DNA of 64,000 nucleotides from Alkalinema pantanalense (GTDB taxonomy: Bacteria; Cyanobacteriota; Cyanobacteriia; Leptolyngbyales; Leptolyngbyaceae), in assembly GCF_050753345.1 (NCBI RefSeq), contig NZ_JBLZFX010000003.1:92057-156056 (forward strand). Reading direction: 5' to 3'. Each line of letters begins with the position of its first letter. Position 1 is the stretch's first letter. Positions 25,308-33,396 of this stretch are shown here, one piece after another. The position numbers and the translations under genes are program-made. The notes under the pieces were generated by a model that was given only the letters and a program-made list of their open reading frames with translations, made no database searches and was not told the DNA's origin.

Positions 25308-26038
25308 GCTGACTGGGTAATCGTCGTAGATTTCACAGTCGTAGATTTCACAGTCGTAGATTTCACATAGGTGGCTAAAACTGATTGGCAATCCGCTACA
25401 GAGTCTCGGCGGGTTAATGCTTCCACCAGGGCATCGTAAGCTGCTGAGTTTTCTTCCAACAGCGTTTTCGCCCGGAGAATACAGAATCGTTCTTTTTGCT
25501 CCGCTTCCCCATCGGAAAATTTGAGGTGATTCAACACAGCCCGTAGCTTGAGCCGATCGTCCGATCCGCCCTCAGCGCTACCATACTGCAATTTTTCCGC
25601 TGCGATGCCTGCCATCCAAACCGTGCAGAAACGATCGAGCCACTGGGCTGATAGCTTGCCCTGTTGCAGTTGCTGGTCTAACTCCTGGGTATCAAACTGA
25701 ATACCGCCTTGCCCCGCAAAGCCTTTCCGCAAAGCCTCCCACGCGGTGAGGGAATAGTCTGTGACGGGAATGCCCAACTGTTGCGCCACCAGGAAATGGC
25801 CCGCCTCATGGCGAATAATCCGTTCACGGTGAGCCGGGGAAAAGCCTGCAATCCAATCCAACAGCACATTCTGCCCCTGCCCCTGAAAGCTAAAGGCATC
25901 CAGCGTCCCGATCGCCATCATCCCAAAAATCGCGATCGCAGGCACCGCTGGCGAAATATGCAGCAATGGCCCTAACAGCGTTGTTAAGGTCATCAAAAAC
26001 ACCGCGATCGCCACCAAATTTAGGGACAGTTGATTCAT
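25304..26038 (-). CDS. M41-like (FtsH-type) zinc peptidase without an AAA domain
   Basis: Two transmembrane helices near residues 5-48 precede a peptidase domain with the FtsH-type zinc motif RHEAGHFLVAQQLG at about residue 75. The downstream AEGGSDDRLKLRAVL supplies the expected third acidic ligand. No Walker A/B ATPase exists, so it cannot unfold substrates as FtsH does. Similar AAA-less M41 proteins are found in cyanobacteria and plastids. The ATG at 26038 (MNQLSLNL) was chosen over 26122. The C-terminus ends in three exact in-frame VKSTT repeats from a 15-bp tandem repeat (25326-25370). Confidence 0.75.
   Translation of the reverse strand: MNQLSLNLVAIAVFLMTLTTLLGPLLHISPAVPAIAIFGMMAIGTLDAFSFQGQGQNVLLDWIAGFSPAHRERIIRHEAGHFLVAQQLGIPVTDYSLTAWEALRKGFAGQGGIQFDTQELDQQLQQGKLSAQWLDRFCTVWMAGIAAEKLQYGSAEGGSDDRLKLRAVLNHLKFSDGEAEQKERFCILRAKTLLEENSAAYDALVEALTRRDSVADCQSVLATYVKSTTVKSTTVKSTTITQSA
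25326..25370 (-). repeat. Three-copy in-frame 15-bp repeat at a gene's 3' end
   Basis: The plus-strand unit GTAGATTTCACAGTC occurs at 25326 and 25341 and, with a changed last two bases, at 25356. It encodes VKSTT three times at the C-terminus of the M41-like protein. It is a recent tandem duplication by its near-identity. Confidence 0.9.
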
Positions 26039-26123
26039 TGCTCTAAAATTCCGCGCTCTAAAATTCTGCAAATAATACAAATGCCAGACAGGGCTGAAAC
26101 GCAGATCGCCCAAGAGAACCAAG

Positions 26124-26996
26124 CTAGGGCATCTCTGGGGAGCTCTCCGGTGGACTACTCTCCGATGAACTATCCGATTGCGGCGTAGCAGAGGAATCTG
26201 GGGAAGTAGCCGTCCCTGAACTCTCCGGTTGTTGACCTCGGGCTTTAAAGAACGTTTCTAAACTTTGCCGATCGCCAACAAACCGCCAATGCCAGGGTTC
26301 ATAGGACACCCCCTGCTTATTATTTTTGGGAAATGACAGTTCAAAGTTGTAGCGCGGTGCATTGGCTTGCAACCATTTGAAGGCCGCTGTTTGCTCAAAC
26401 TCAGGACTTAAGTTCGTCGCCGGAACATTACCATCTCCAATGTCGATCGCATAGCCCGTGTGATGCTCACTGTAGCCGGGAGGCGCACTAACGGCTGCCC
26501 GCTGTTCCGCTGTTTGGATCCGTTGCTGCTTCAAGGAGAGAAAGACCTGTTCTTGTTCCGAGATCGATCGAAAGGCAGACAATGGCATTAAGCTAATGCC
26601 TTCAGCTTGGGCAGCAGCAGTCATCTCTTTATAAGCCTGGGCAGCGGCCTTGCGCAGCTTCAGCCCCCCATCTGCCGTAATTGGTTCCAATTCCGCTGCG
26701 GGAGATTCGGGATAGGGGTAGTGGTTCAGGACAGTTCCTGCTGGAGCACCTGCGGGATTGGTATTGTTAGCGGTCGAACTGGATGCAGGAGGATCTGAGG
26801 TCGGGTTACGAGAGACTGCCCACCAGCCAGCTCCCCCGATCGCCGCGACGATCGCCAACCCAGCGATGCCCATCAACGGCGTTAAGCCTTTTTTGGGCTG
26901 ACTGGTTAATGTTTCCCTAGTCGCTTCTGGCAAATCATCATCAAAGGAAGACGAAGAGAGTTTTGAGGGTTTTCCGGGCCAACCAGCCTTACTCAC
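26124..26996 (-). CDS. VanY-like D-Ala-D-Ala carboxypeptidase (M15)
   Basis: A 290-residue membrane-anchored peptidoglycan peptidase. A single helix (about residues 41-60, LMGIAGLAIVAAIGGAGWWAV) is followed by an Asn/Ser/Pro linker and the M15B domain. The zinc and catalytic motifs are AFRSISEQEQVF, SEHHTGYAIDIGD and YEPWHWRF, matching SxHxxGxAxD and the Glu-x-x-His-x-x. The C-terminal 40 residues are Ser/Pro/Glu-rich and disordered. The gene ends 85 bp upstream of the ATG of the M41-like gene, so they may be co-transcribed. It probably trims stem peptides in the periplasm. Confidence 0.88.
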   Translation of the reverse strand: MSKAGWPGKPSKLSSSSFDDDLPEATRETLTSQPKKGLTPLMGIAGLAIVAAIGGAGWWAVSRNPTSDPPASSSTANNTNPAGAPAGTVLNHYPYPESPAAELEPITADGGLKLRKAAAQAYKEMTAAAQAEGISLMPLSAFRSISEQEQVFLSLKQQRIQTAEQRAAVSAPPGYSEHHTGYAIDIGDGNVPATNLSPEFEQTAAFKWLQANAPRYNFELSFPKNNKQGVSYEPWHWRFVGDRQSLETFFKARGQQPESSGTATSPDSSATPQSDSSSESSPPESSPEMP

Positions 26997-27254
26997 ACAC
27001 AGTCTCCTTGGTAAATCCAGAAGGTAATAACCAATTTAAAGTAACAAATTCAAGTAACAAACCATTTACAGAAAATTATAGACGGCACAACCGTACAACT
27101 TGGCCCTACCACCAACCCTTGTGATCGCGGGCGTTTCCCCAGCATCTCTGAAGTCTGAGACTTTCCCTAGAGTAGACTAGATCGCCATCCCATTAACGGT
27201 TACTGTTAACACTGACGATTAATCTTGCCTATTTCCCATCTCCCGAAGGCTGTC

Positions 27255-28295
27255 ATGGTCATGTCCCCTGTTCAAGAATCTGCGCCCCTTCCCTCCAATC
27301 CATTGGCTATCCCTGAATCACGTCCCGAATTGTCGATCGTTGTGCCGATTTACAACGAAGCAGAAAGCTTACCGTTTTTGCTCGATGCGATCGGCCAGAG
27401 TTTAGTCGAAAGTGGACTCAACCATGAAGTGATTTGTGTTGATGACGGCTCCCAGGATGGATCAGATCGGATTTTAAAACAGCAAGCTGCCGATCGCCCC
27501 CATCTACGGGTTGTCCTTCTCCGGCGCAACTATGGGCAAACTGCCGCGATCGCGGCGGGGTTCAAATACGCCCAGGGGAAGGTCGTGATTACGCTAGATG
27601 GGGATTTGCAAAATGACCCAGCGGATATTCCCATGCTGTGGAACAAGTTGAACGAAGGCTATGACCTCGTCAGCGGTTGGCGCAAGGATCGGCAAGACAA
27701 AGCACTGACCCGTGTAATTCCCTCTAGAATTGCCAATTGGCTCATCGGTCAAGTGACGGGGGTCAAACTCCACGACTACGGTTGCTCCCTTAAAGCCTAC
27801 CGATCGGAACTGGTAGCAGACTTGAATCTATACGGCGAACTGCATCGCTTTTTGCCCGCCCTCGCCTTTATCGAAGGGGCACGAATTACCGAAGTTCCCG
27901 TGCGGCACCATGCCCGCCGCTATGGTCGGAGTAAATATGGCCTCGATCGCACCTTCCGAGTGGTGATGGACTTGCTCACCATTTCCTTTATGCGCAAGTT
28001 TCTGACCCGACCAATGCACGTCTTTGGGCTGTTTGGCCTGATTGCATTGGTCTTGGGTGTGCTTTTAGGCTTCTACCTAGCTTATGTGAAAATTGTCTTT
28101 GGAGAAGATATTGGCCAACGTCCGCTGTTGACGCTGACGGTATTGCTGTTGATTAGTGGGTTACAACTGTTTAGTTTCGGCCTTTTGGCGGAATTGGGAA
28201 TGCGAACTTACCACGAATCCCAAGATCGTCCCATCTATCGGGTTCGTGAAGTGATTGGCGTTGCAGGAGCCGAACCGGACGATCGAACTCCCTAA
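27255..28295 (+). CDS. Family 2 glycosyltransferase (polyprenol-phosphate type)
   Basis: The N-terminal GT-A domain has SIVVPIYNEAESLP, VICVDDGSQDGSD and LDGDLQNDPADIP with the metal-binding Asp motif. Two transmembrane helices at the C-terminus (about residues 255-285 and 300-320) and the YGRSKYG, HESQDRPIYRVRE segments are typical of DPM1/GtrB-like enzymes that transfer a sugar to a polyprenyl phosphate at the membrane. The ATG at 27255 was chosen (GAAGG upstream); an ATG at 27261 and a TTG at 27225 are alternatives. No flippase gene is adjacent, so its pathway is open. Confidence 0.88.
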   Translation: MVMSPVQESAPLPSNPLAIPESRPELSIVVPIYNEAESLPFLLDAIGQSLVESGLNHEVICVDDGSQDGSDRILKQQAADRPHLRVVLLRRNYGQTAAIAAGFKYAQGKVVITLDGDLQNDPADIPMLWNKLNEGYDLVSGWRKDRQDKALTRVIPSRIANWLIGQVTGVKLHDYGCSLKAYRSELVADLNLYGELHRFLPALAFIEGARITEVPVRHHARRYGRSKYGLDRTFRVVMDLLTISFMRKFLTRPMHVFGLFGLIALVLGVLLGFYLAYVKIVFGEDIGQRPLLTLTVLLLISGLQLFSFGLLAELGMRTYHESQDRPIYRVREVIGVAGAEPDDRTP

Positions 28296-28349
28296 GCGAT
28301 TGCGCTTAGAGATCTACACCATTGTGGACGACTGCTGATTAAAGACTTG

Positions 28350-28595
28350 CTATTCCTTGGGCTTGGCTTTATTCAACCGCAACTGACGCCCCATCCACTC
28401 AGCGCCATCTAACTCGCTGATGGCATTATCCTCATGGGCAGCCTCGGCCAACTCCACAAAGGCAAAGCCTCGTACCCGACCTGTCTCCCGATCGGTGGGG
28501 ACTACAATGCGCTTAATTGCACCATATTCTCCAAAAACCTCTTTTAAGTCATCCTCAGTTGCTTTGTAGGAGAGATTTCCAACGTAAATAGTCAT
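28350..28595 (-). CDS. RNA-binding protein of the RRM (Rbp) family
   Basis: An 81-residue single RRM protein: MTIYVGNLSYKATEDDL carries RNP2, and GRVRGFAFVELAE carries RNP1 with its aromatic residues. Such proteins are widespread in cyanobacteria and often cold-induced; this one ends right after the domain, without a Gly-rich tail. The ATG at 28595 was chosen because homologues start with this Met; an upstream start at 28667 is unlikely. The region upstream is a long gene-free stretch, consistent with a long leader. Confidence 0.93.
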   Translation of the reverse strand: MTIYVGNLSYKATEDDLKEVFGEYGAIKRIVVPTDRETGRVRGFAFVELAEAAHEDNAISELDGAEWMGRQLRLNKAKPKE

Positions 28596-29281
28596 GGGCT
28601 TGAACTTCCGAACGAGTAACGTTGCTGCTTGCCGCCCAAGCCCTCTCTCCTGTTTGCAAATCTTCAAAGTTACAAGCCTTTAAACTGCAAGGTTTCAAGG
28701 AATCATTTAGGGAGGCAAGAAACCTGCTGGGGAAGATCCGTCACAGCACTGATGCTACCTCGAGAAATTCATTGAGCTAGAAATTCGTTGAGATTGAACT
28801 TCTAGAACATCATCCAGTAGGCAACAATCAAGCGATATTTCAGCCATTCATCAGCAAGAGCACAATTTCCCACGACAGACCGATCTTTCTACTAGCCCTG
28901 ATTTTGTCTTTTACCTTCCTTTCCTGGGATCTGCCTCAGAAGCACTGAATTCCAGTTAGGCAGGAAACTCCATATCAAAGGAAGAGAAGTCAGTCTATCT
29001 TAAGGAATAGATTCAAGATCGTAGCGCTTAATTTTCTTGCCAGTAGACAACACCGTTACAAAATTAGTGGAATTTCTAGCTAATTTTTGTAACAGCTTTT
29101 GGAATTGCTTCTATTCGTAAAGAAAAGAGGCTTTAAGTTGCAAATTCTTAATAGTGGCTGAGATAGCCGATCGGGAAGTTGGCAGGACATCCTCCAAATC
29201 AACCACCGACAGACCCGATCGAACGGCCAGAGATCGAGCCAACCCCTAACTCAGCAGATATAGACTCGACGGGGAACTCGA
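28596..29281. other. Gene-free 686-bp stretch upstream of the RRM gene
   Basis: No gene is supported. An inverted repeat GTTACAAAATTAG (29055-29067) / CTAATTTTTGTAAC (29080-29093) pairs with one bulged T. A 14-bp direct repeat AGAAATTC(A/G)TTGAG occurs at 28763 and 28779. The part near 28596 may form the leader of the RRM gene. Confidence 0.45.
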
Positions 29282-29488
29282 TTAATCAATCGAAATGGAT
29301 TGTGGCCCAGTGGAGGACGCACTAGTTGGCACCGTCGTTGTTGGATCAATCCCCTGCTTCACCAACCAACTTTTAATGGGATCATCATTCAAATTAAGCT
29401 TCAGCAAACCTGAAACAAAACCGCCCATGAAAGCAATCGGCTGCTGAGTTAATTCCTTCATTAATGGAGAAAGTTCTGTCAGAAACAT
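29282..29488 (-). CDS. Small conserved cyanobacterial hypothetical protein
   Basis: A 68-residue protein with PLMKELTQQPIAFMGGFVSG followed by LLKLNLNDDPIKSWLVKQG, a segment I recognise as a conserved small cyanobacterial protein of unknown function. A short Ser/Thr-rich tail follows. It might be a single-helix membrane-associated protein, since residues 18-32 are moderately hydrophobic. Start at 29488; the upstream sequence lacks a clear Shine-Dalgarno. Confidence 0.7.
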   Translation of the reverse strand: MFLTELSPLMKELTQQPIAFMGGFVSGLLKLNLNDDPIKSWLVKQGIDPTTTVPTSASSTGPQSISID

Positions 29489-29847
29489 ATTGCACCTTCA
29501 CACCTTGGTTATCGTAGTTGGGCACGGGTTATCACAGTTGGGCAATCGTTAATCTGGGGTTTGTCAGGCGAATCGGCGTTTACTTGGCCCTAGCTTAACT
29601 TGGCCCCAGCCTGGCTCAACCTAGCCCTAGATAATTTGCCCCTAGATTAATTTAGCCCTGTGAACTTTATTGTCGTGTTTTGTTGCGTTTTTGGGTAGTG
29701 GCATCTCTGGTGGATTCTCAGTCCATTCAGTATTGGGATCTAGGACGGTTCGGTTTTAACCCTGAGGCAGATCGGACTACCGATTCCTTCTCACCACAGA
29801 CACCGTTAAGATAAGAATTGGTGTTCTTGCCGATAGAGGTGCGCTCC
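29489..29847. other. Gene-free stretch with degenerate tandem repeats
   Basis: GGTTATC(GT/AC)AGTTGGGCA occurs twice with 20-bp period (29507 and 29527). From about 29584 to 29660 a degenerate 15-21 bp unit containing GCCC(T/C)AG recurs about five times. The cysE promoter presumably lies beyond it. Confidence 0.55.
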
Positions 29848-30642
29848 GTGCTGAAAACCCTGGTTGAAGACTTTACAATTATTTTTGAGCGGGATCCAGC
29901 CGCTCGCAACTGGGTCGAAGTTCTATTTTGTTATCCTGGGTTGCAGGCGCTGTTTTTCCATCGGATTGCCCATGCACTCCATCGGTTAGGGCTGCCCTTT
30001 ATTCCACGCCTCATTTCCCACATCGCTCGCTTTGTGACTGGGATTGAAATTCACCCTGGAGCCACGATCGGGCGTGGGGTATTTATCGATCACGGCATGG
30101 GTGTGGTGATTGGCGAAACGGCGATCGTGGGGGATTACGCCCTCATCTACCAAGGCGTGACCCTAGGCGGAACCGGGAAACAAAGTGGAAAACGTCACCC
30201 AACCCTGGGAGAAAATGTCGTAGTCGGCACGGGGGCGAAGGTTCTCGGCAACATTCAGATTGGGAATAATGTGCGGATTGGAGCTGGATCCGTAGTACTA
30301 CGGGATGTCCCATCGGATTGCACCGTCGTGGGGGTTCCGGGACGGGTGGTGTATCGGGCAGGTGAACGGGTCGAGCCGTTGGATCACAACCGTTTGCCGG
30401 ACTCGGAAGCGCAGGTCATTCGGGCTTTGGTCGATCGGATTGAAGCTCTGGAACAACAACTACAATCCCTCCAAAGTCGGCAAACTCTGGCGGAATGCTA
30501 TGCCATGCCTGCCGCAGAAGGGTCAGACATGCAGGAGTTAACTGATTTAACTGATTTGTCTGGGGAGGAAGCGTCCGAGCAACCTTGCTGCCAACTTCGG
30601 GACAAAGTTATTAATGAGTTTCTAGATGGTGCTGGAATTTAG
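29848..30642 (+). CDS. cysE: Serine O-acetyltransferase
   Basis: Makes O-acetylserine, the substrate of CysK. The N-terminal helices (FERDPAARNWVEVLFCYPGLQALFFHRIAH) are followed by a left-handed beta-helix of hexapeptide repeats from IEIHPGATIGRGVFIDHG through GETAIVGDY and TLGENVVVGTGAKVLG to VGVPGRVV. The catalytic Asp-His pair is in FIDHGMG and the other His in GKRHPTLG. Length is 264 aa. I chose the GTG at 29848 (MLKTLVED), with AGAGGT 7 nt upstream, matching where homologues start, over the TTG at 29818. The C-terminal tail is long and polar. Confidence 0.94.
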   Translation: MLKTLVEDFTIIFERDPAARNWVEVLFCYPGLQALFFHRIAHALHRLGLPFIPRLISHIARFVTGIEIHPGATIGRGVFIDHGMGVVIGETAIVGDYALIYQGVTLGGTGKQSGKRHPTLGENVVVGTGAKVLGNIQIGNNVRIGAGSVVLRDVPSDCTVVGVPGRVVYRAGERVEPLDHNRLPDSEAQVIRALVDRIEALEQQLQSLQSRQTLAECYAMPAAEGSDMQELTDLTDLSGEEASEQPCCQLRDKVINEFLDGAGI

Positions 30643-31414
30643 TAGGAGCGTAGGATTTCCCTACAAGGTTCCTTAATTAATCACGCCATAAAACCGAGAA
30701 GATCGCACATTTAACGATCGGTGAGAGTCATCTCTTGCCGATTTTCGATCGTCTAGTCGATCGGCCCCTCGATCGTCAATATTCATGAACTTATGACAAG
30801 CCCTCAAAATTAAAGTGCTAGGATCCAGATTGAAGTGGTAGCTAAATATCCCATTGATCTTTCTAGCTTGACAGGTAATAACTCAGACATAGATCGCAGG
30901 GAAGCAGGAGTGGGGAGTTCAAGTTTAGCTGTAAGGTTTTAGCTAGAGATTTTAGTGTAGATTGTAGTGCTGGATTTTGCCTTGAGAGAGCTTGCAGGAC
31001 AATTTCCCCGGCTTGGTAATAACGTTCTTAAATTGAATTCTCCATTGAGCTAGTAATGTTATCTAGACAGTGATCTTACTCAGACAATTCTGTCATCGGA
31101 CTCGGGTGAGCAATTTACTGTCAGTTCAATCTTTTTCAAATTTCTCAGAAAGTTGATTTTCTGATATTTTTGTCATTTCAACTTTTGTTTCAGATATTGA
31201 CGGATTGAGTTGTTTTCTATTCCATCTAGCTGATAAAGAAAATTCTTTTTTGATTCTCGTAATGGATTTCATTGAAATCATTTTCAAGCGATCGATGAAA
31301 TCAGTTCAGTGATATCTGGTGTGAGCTTTGGGACAGCTACAGCTAACTAGTAGAGATTGATGAGTTTACTTGATTCCACGATTCATAAATTTCTTGACAG
31401 GAAAGGAGCAATAT
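30643..31414. other. Gene-free 772-bp stretch
   Basis: AT-rich, without a supported ORF. AAAGTTGA (31149-31156) and TCAACTTT (31178-31185) are complementary across a 21-nt loop. Several CGATCG motifs occur near 30720-30780. No clear terminator follows cysE. The last 40 bp hold the ribosome site AAGGAG of the next gene. Confidence 0.4.
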
Positions 31415-31816
31415 ATGTTGCAACAAACGATTCGGATTGAGAATGAAACGCGCAATCATCGAGGAGACTTGCTAGATGCCACGATCGAGTACGAACTGCT
31501 GGAAATGAATGATGCTTTTGGTTGGGCCGTGATCCAAGCCAATAGCGCAGATCCAACCATTCATCGTGTACCCCCCGATCGCTTGCGCACTTTGGAAGTG
31601 ATTGGTTCTCAGGTAGCAATTAAACCAGGCACCCGCGATCTGAAAGGTTATTTCTTGAAACGGAAATCGGGCTATGCCTTCATGGGCATTGATGACTTTG
31701 GTTGGGCGGTGATTTGCACAAATAAACATGATGCATCTTGCCATCACGTCGATCCAGACAACTTGAAGATGACACAAATTACGAGAAGCATCAGATACTC
31801 CCATGCCAAGAAATAA
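31415..31816 (+). CDS. Hypothetical protein with an internal duplication
   Basis: A 133-residue protein, no family recognised. Residues 33-62 and 93-122 are copies of one 30-residue unit offset by exactly 60: both contain D-FGWAVI followed by (H)RVPPDRLRTLEV or HVDPDNLKMTQI. Each unit appears to be a small beta-hairpin plus helix. No signal peptide or membrane segment. The ATG at 31415 is well supported by AAGGAG at 31403-31408; the Met at 31370 is rejected. It is monocistronic and stands between two gene-poor areas. Confidence 0.75.
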   Translation: MLQQTIRIENETRNHRGDLLDATIEYELLEMNDAFGWAVIQANSADPTIHRVPPDRLRTLEVIGSQVAIKPGTRDLKGYFLKRKSGYAFMGIDDFGWAVICTNKHDASCHHVDPDNLKMTQITRSIRYSHAKK

Positions 31817-31848
31817 AGAAGACCGCAGGCCACTGCTGGATGCACCGT

Positions 31849-32433
31849 TTACGGATTAACTGCCTGCACTTGCCATGGAGAATTAGCGGGGCGATCGTAA
31901 ATCCAACGGTTTTGCGGATCACCTCGCAATTCCAAGTGATCAACCCCTGTGGGATCCAGCAACAGGAGACAAAAGGAGACGAGGGGTTGCGTAAGATCCA
32001 AGACATCATCGGTGGTCAACAGGGCTTGGGTCGCTCGGGGCTGAGCCGGCGTTGGCCAAGCAAATTGTGCCCTTGCCCGATCGGACAGGTCTTGCCAAGC
32101 CTGCGATCGGGCCATTTGTAATGTGAGGTCAGGTTCCGTTGCCGTTACCAATTGCAACTCCCCTAAAATCCTGAATTGCTCACGGGTTTTTGGGAAATAC
32201 CAACACAATTCCGCCCATCGAGAATGCTGGTAATGCTGAACTTTTTCGCTGCGGGCATCGGTGACAAACTTGAGTTGATTGGTTTCGCCCCAAAATCCTC
32301 GAAAGACGATCGTTCGATTGGCGGGTTTGCCATCGGGCCGGACTGTGGCCAATTGGGCATAGCGGCTTTCCAGTTGGGAACGATTTCGGTGGAGGGCGCG
32401 GGCTAGGGGCGATCGCCAAGGGGCCAAGGTCAT
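31849..32433 (-). CDS. FMN-dependent PPOX-type flavoprotein
   Basis: A 194-residue pyridoxamine-phosphate-oxidase-like protein. The N-terminus WRSPLARALHRNRSQLESRY and the flavin-fold segments QLATVRPDGKPANRTIVFRG and CWYFPKTREQFRILG are typical of a cyanobacterial/plant PPOX group (sometimes named Npun_F5749 family), which binds FMN. Exact substrate is unknown. Its ATG overlaps by 4 nt (ATGA) the stop of the exported protein gene at 32430, so the two form an operon, with this gene second. Confidence 0.85.
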   Translation of the reverse strand: MTLAPWRSPLARALHRNRSQLESRYAQLATVRPDGKPANRTIVFRGFWGETNQLKFVTDARSEKVQHYQHSRWAELCWYFPKTREQFRILGELQLVTATEPDLTLQMARSQAWQDLSDRARAQFAWPTPAQPRATQALLTTDDVLDLTQPLVSFCLLLLDPTGVDHLELRGDPQNRWIYDRPANSPWQVQAVNP

Positions 32434-33044
32434 GAAGTTACAGGATTAAAAACCGGAACATACCGTAGTGACTCTATCACCGCAATGGCCTCTTGGGGCG
32501 ACAAGTTACTGCACTGGTCGAGTTCTGGAATGACCCCTGCACCTGTGAAGCGGTAGAAAGCAGCAGGCGCAACGACGGTACGATCGCTCAACCAACTGGA
32601 TAGCAGCGTTGGCGTAGCCGATTTACCGTATCGATCGACCTCTAAGCGACCCTCGCTAAACTGGGACGCTTTCGTATTAATGGGATAGCTGGCTATTTTG
32701 GACTGGGGCAAATCACCAATGCCGCCAGAAGTCGCTTCGATCGCGAAACATTGAATCTGGGTATTAGTTACTTTTTCATACAGAACCGTGTAGGTATAAC
32801 CTCCTAGCCGGGAGGATCTTTGAGTCGTAGCCAATATTTGCTTGAGGCGGAAGCCTTCTGGGACATAGCTCGGCAAGGCAACCTGCAAACCAGAAGATTG
32901 CAAAACCAGCAGTTGACGGGCTGTGGGCTGAGTCACAGGATTGTTGAGTCCTGGATCAGGAAGTTGGGCTTGGGCAATCGGGTGGAGCTGAGGAAACCCC
33001 AAATAAGTGAAGAGACAGGTAGCAACTGCGATCGTTGATTTCAT
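32430..33044 (-). CDS. Exported hypothetical protein
   Basis: A 204-residue protein with a signal peptide (MKSTIAVATCLFTYLGFPQL, probable cleavage after AQA at about residue 27). The mature part contains LPSYVPEGFRLKQI and a beta-rich centre (GYTYTVLYEKVTNTQIQCF) that may be a small periplasmic domain. I do not recognise a named family. The ATG at 33044 was chosen because it begins the signal peptide; 33083 would place 13 residues ahead of it. It is translationally coupled to the PPOX gene by an ATGA overlap. Confidence 0.65.
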   Translation of the reverse strand: MKSTIAVATCLFTYLGFPQLHPIAQAQLPDPGLNNPVTQPTARQLLVLQSSGLQVALPSYVPEGFRLKQILATTQRSSRLGGYTYTVLYEKVTNTQIQCFAIEATSGGIGDLPQSKIASYPINTKASQFSEGRLEVDRYGKSATPTLLSSWLSDRTVVAPAAFYRFTGAGVIPELDQCSNLSPQEAIAVIESLRYVPVFNPVTS

Positions 33045-33396
33045 AGGAACTCCAGATGCAAGATTATGTATTATTTGATGCAACTGTCTTTGTTGTTACT
33101 GTAGCAATCCCATCAAAGAAAAAAGACTGGCTCCCAAGAAAAGTAATTAAAAACTTATGATTCATAGCATGCTTCAGACAGTGCACCAGGTTTAAGCATT
33201 AAGAAATCCTGACATTTTGGCCCTCGTCTCGATTGTGACCATAAGTCTCCTCAGGAACTCAAAAAATGACTACACAATCTGAGGAACATTAGGCTATATT
33301 GGGTTCCCATATCAACCTTCACACTATCGGTAGTGTATTGCTGGGAATCACCAAGCATTTGTACTACTATATTGATCTGTCCTCAGGAGTCCCCAC
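33045..33396. other. Gene-free stretch: divergent promoter region of nrdJ
   Basis: Two copies of CTATATTG lie at 33294-33301 and 33367-33374, 73 bp apart, weakly like NrdR boxes. No cobalamin riboswitch consensus is visible despite the cobalamin-dependent enzyme downstream. AGGAG lies 8 nt before the nrdJ ATG. Confidence 0.4.

Noticed and set aside
31738..32121. 127-codon plus-strand frame
   Set aside because: It overlaps the duplicated-unit gene in another frame and is antisense to the PPOX gene.
33045..33396. Cobalamin riboswitch upstream of the cobalamin-dependent reductase
   Set aside because: No conserved B12-box or supporting stems were seen.
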